A stretch of DNA of 64,000 bases from Pseudomonas fluorescens. GTDB lineage: Bacteria; Pseudomonadota; Gammaproteobacteria; Pseudomonadales; Pseudomonadaceae. The stretch is from positions 1 through 64,000 of the forward strand of contig NZ_CABVHU010000024.1 of assembly GCF_902497855.1 (NCBI RefSeq), read 5' to 3'. This document shows positions 63,065 through 64,000 of the stretch, piece by piece. The position numbers and the translations under genes are program-made. Each line of letters starts with the position of its first letter. The first letter of the stretch is position 1. Under the pieces are notes generated by a model. The model had not been told where the DNA came from and did no database searches. It saw nothing but the letters and a program-made list of their open reading frames with translations.

Positions 63065-64000
63065 AGTCTGATCGACAGGCCATCGGCCAGGGATTGGCGG
63101 TACGCGCGCCAGGCCGGTACGCAGCCCATCAGCAACGCGGCGCCCAGGATGCCACCGAGCAGCGTCCATTCATATTCGCTTGGCCAGGCCAGTGGCAGAT
63201 ACAAGCCGTAATTCGCCTGGACATAACCCTGGGCGGCGGCGATGCCGATGTAGAGGAGCGCCACGCCGGCTATTACCCCCGACAGCGCCAACGCGAACGC
63301 TTCCAGCACCAGCAGGGTCGCGATGTGCCACGGCCGCGCGCCCACCGAACGCAGAATCGCCATCTCGCGCCGCCGTTCGTTGAGGCTCGTGAGAATGGCG
63401 GTGAGCATGCCGATCAACCCGGTCAGCACCACGAACAGCGACACCACGAACAAGGCCTTTTCCGCCGTGCTCATCAAACTCCACAGTTCCTGCAAGGCCA
63501 CCCCCGGCAGGATCGCCAGCATCGGTTCGCCACGGAATTCATTGATCTCGCGCTGCAGGGCAAAGGTCGAAATCTTGCTGTTGAGACCGAGCATGAACGC
63601 AGTGATCGCTTGCGGCGTCAGGTCCATGTTGCGTGCCTGATCGGCGCTGATCCGTCCGTTGCCGCGGGCCGGCACCCCGTTGTGCCAATCGACATGGATC
63701 GCTTCCATGCCGCCGAGGCTGATGTGCAGCGTGCGGTCTACCGGGGTGCCGGTGCGTTTGAGAATGCCGACCACGGTGAACGGCTTGTCGTCGTGCTTGA
63801 CCAGGCTGATCACGGCCACGCCGTGGGCCAGCACCAGTTTGTCACCCAGCTTGTAGTGCAATGCGTCGGCGACTTCGGCACCGAGCACCACTTCGAACGG
63901 GTCAGTGGCGAAGGCACGACCATCGGCCAGCTCCAGGTGTTGTTGACGGCCGTACTGGTAATGCTCGAAGTAGGCCTCGGTGGTGCCCATCACCCGATAT
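63061..64000 (-). CDS. FtsX-type ABC transporter permease (N-terminus outside the window)
   Basis: The last ~312 residues are visible; the frame runs off the window end. A periplasmic MacB/FtsX-like domain (VVLGAEVADALHYKLGDKLV...FTVVGILKRTGTPVDR) is followed by three C-terminal membrane helices with the cytoplasmic motif LNERRREMAILRSVGARPWH. It would pair with an ATPase encoded upstream. With DUF3299 it forms an export or periplasmic metal-handling unit; the zinc link is by analogy with P. aeruginosa PA4064-4066. Confidence 0.88.
   Translation of the reverse strand, partial: YRVMGTTEAYFEHYQYGRQQHLELADGRAFATDPFEVVLGAEVADALHYKLGDKLVLAHGVAVISLVKHDDKPFTVVGILKRTGTPVDRTLHISLGGMEAIHVDWHNGVPARGNGRISADQARNMDLTPQAITAFMLGLNSKISTFALQREINEFRGEPMLAILPGVALQELWSLMSTAEKALFVVSLFVVLTGLIGMLTAILTSLNERRREMAILRSVGARPWHIATLLVLEAFALALSGVIAGVALLYIGIAAAQGYVQANYGLYLPLAWPSEYEWTLLGGILGAALLMGCVPAWRAYRQSLADGLSIRL

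Overview
The window is a chromosomal segment of a Pseudomonas, most likely of the P. fluorescens group. This is inferred from the gene order (rrn 5S, birA, coaX, SPOR protein, tRNA Tyr-Gly-Thr, tRNA-Trp, secE, nusG, then the whole ribosomal superlocus through rplQ, katA, ferritin, uvrA, MFS and ssb), from the protein sequences, and from abundant Pseudomonas-type REP elements (GTAGGAGC/GTGGGAGC...GCGAAG). No phage, insertion sequence, CRISPR array or plasmid gene was seen.

Layout. 1-125: 3' end of a 5S rRNA and the rrn terminator. 215-2361: birA, coaX and a SPOR-type membrane protein. 2345-3035: tandem promoters, three tRNAs, a terminator, a decayed tuf remnant, a promoter and tRNA-Trp. 3081-10674: secE-nusG, rplKA, rplJL and rpoB. 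10739-14938: rpoC. 15155-19477: str operon (rpsL, rpsG, fusA, tuf). 19637-33343: S10, spc and alpha operons as one collinear block, cut by terminator/promoter junctions before rpsJ, rpsH and rpsM. 33582-35650: catalase and a haem-less type ferritin. 35792-40752: uvrA divergent from a YajR-like MFS gene and ssb. 40941-44944: OsmC-YcaO fusion, an isochorismatase-family hydrolase and its divergent GlxA/AraC-type regulator.

45178-64000 is accessory. It holds a DUF3182 (ATP-grasp-like) gene overlapping an alpha/beta-hydrolase gene; a convergent four-gene operon DUF72-EEP-clsB-ybhN; an MFS exporter; a large mechanosensitive channel; the giant helicase lhr; an RmlD-like protein without its catalytic Tyr/Lys coupled to a normal sugar-nucleotide epimerase; oprG (OmpW family); and the end of an FtsX permease-DUF3299 unit that in P. 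aeruginosa (from memory, PA4063-PA4069) belongs to a zinc-starvation locus beside oprG. REP pairs occupy most gene-end spacers from 35.6 kb onward and are absent from the ribosomal half.

How it works together: the first 33 kb encodes the transcription and translation core, driven by sigma70-like promoters that often use TAGAAT as -10 followed by a G/C-rich discriminator. The most notable observation is the tuf relic (2838-2906), which shows that the second EF-Tu gene, found at this spot in other pseudomonads, has been lost and that tuf at 18284 is the only copy in the window. The most promising poorly described systems are DUF3182/hydrolase, the OsmC-YcaO fusion, and the inactive-RmlD/epimerase pair.
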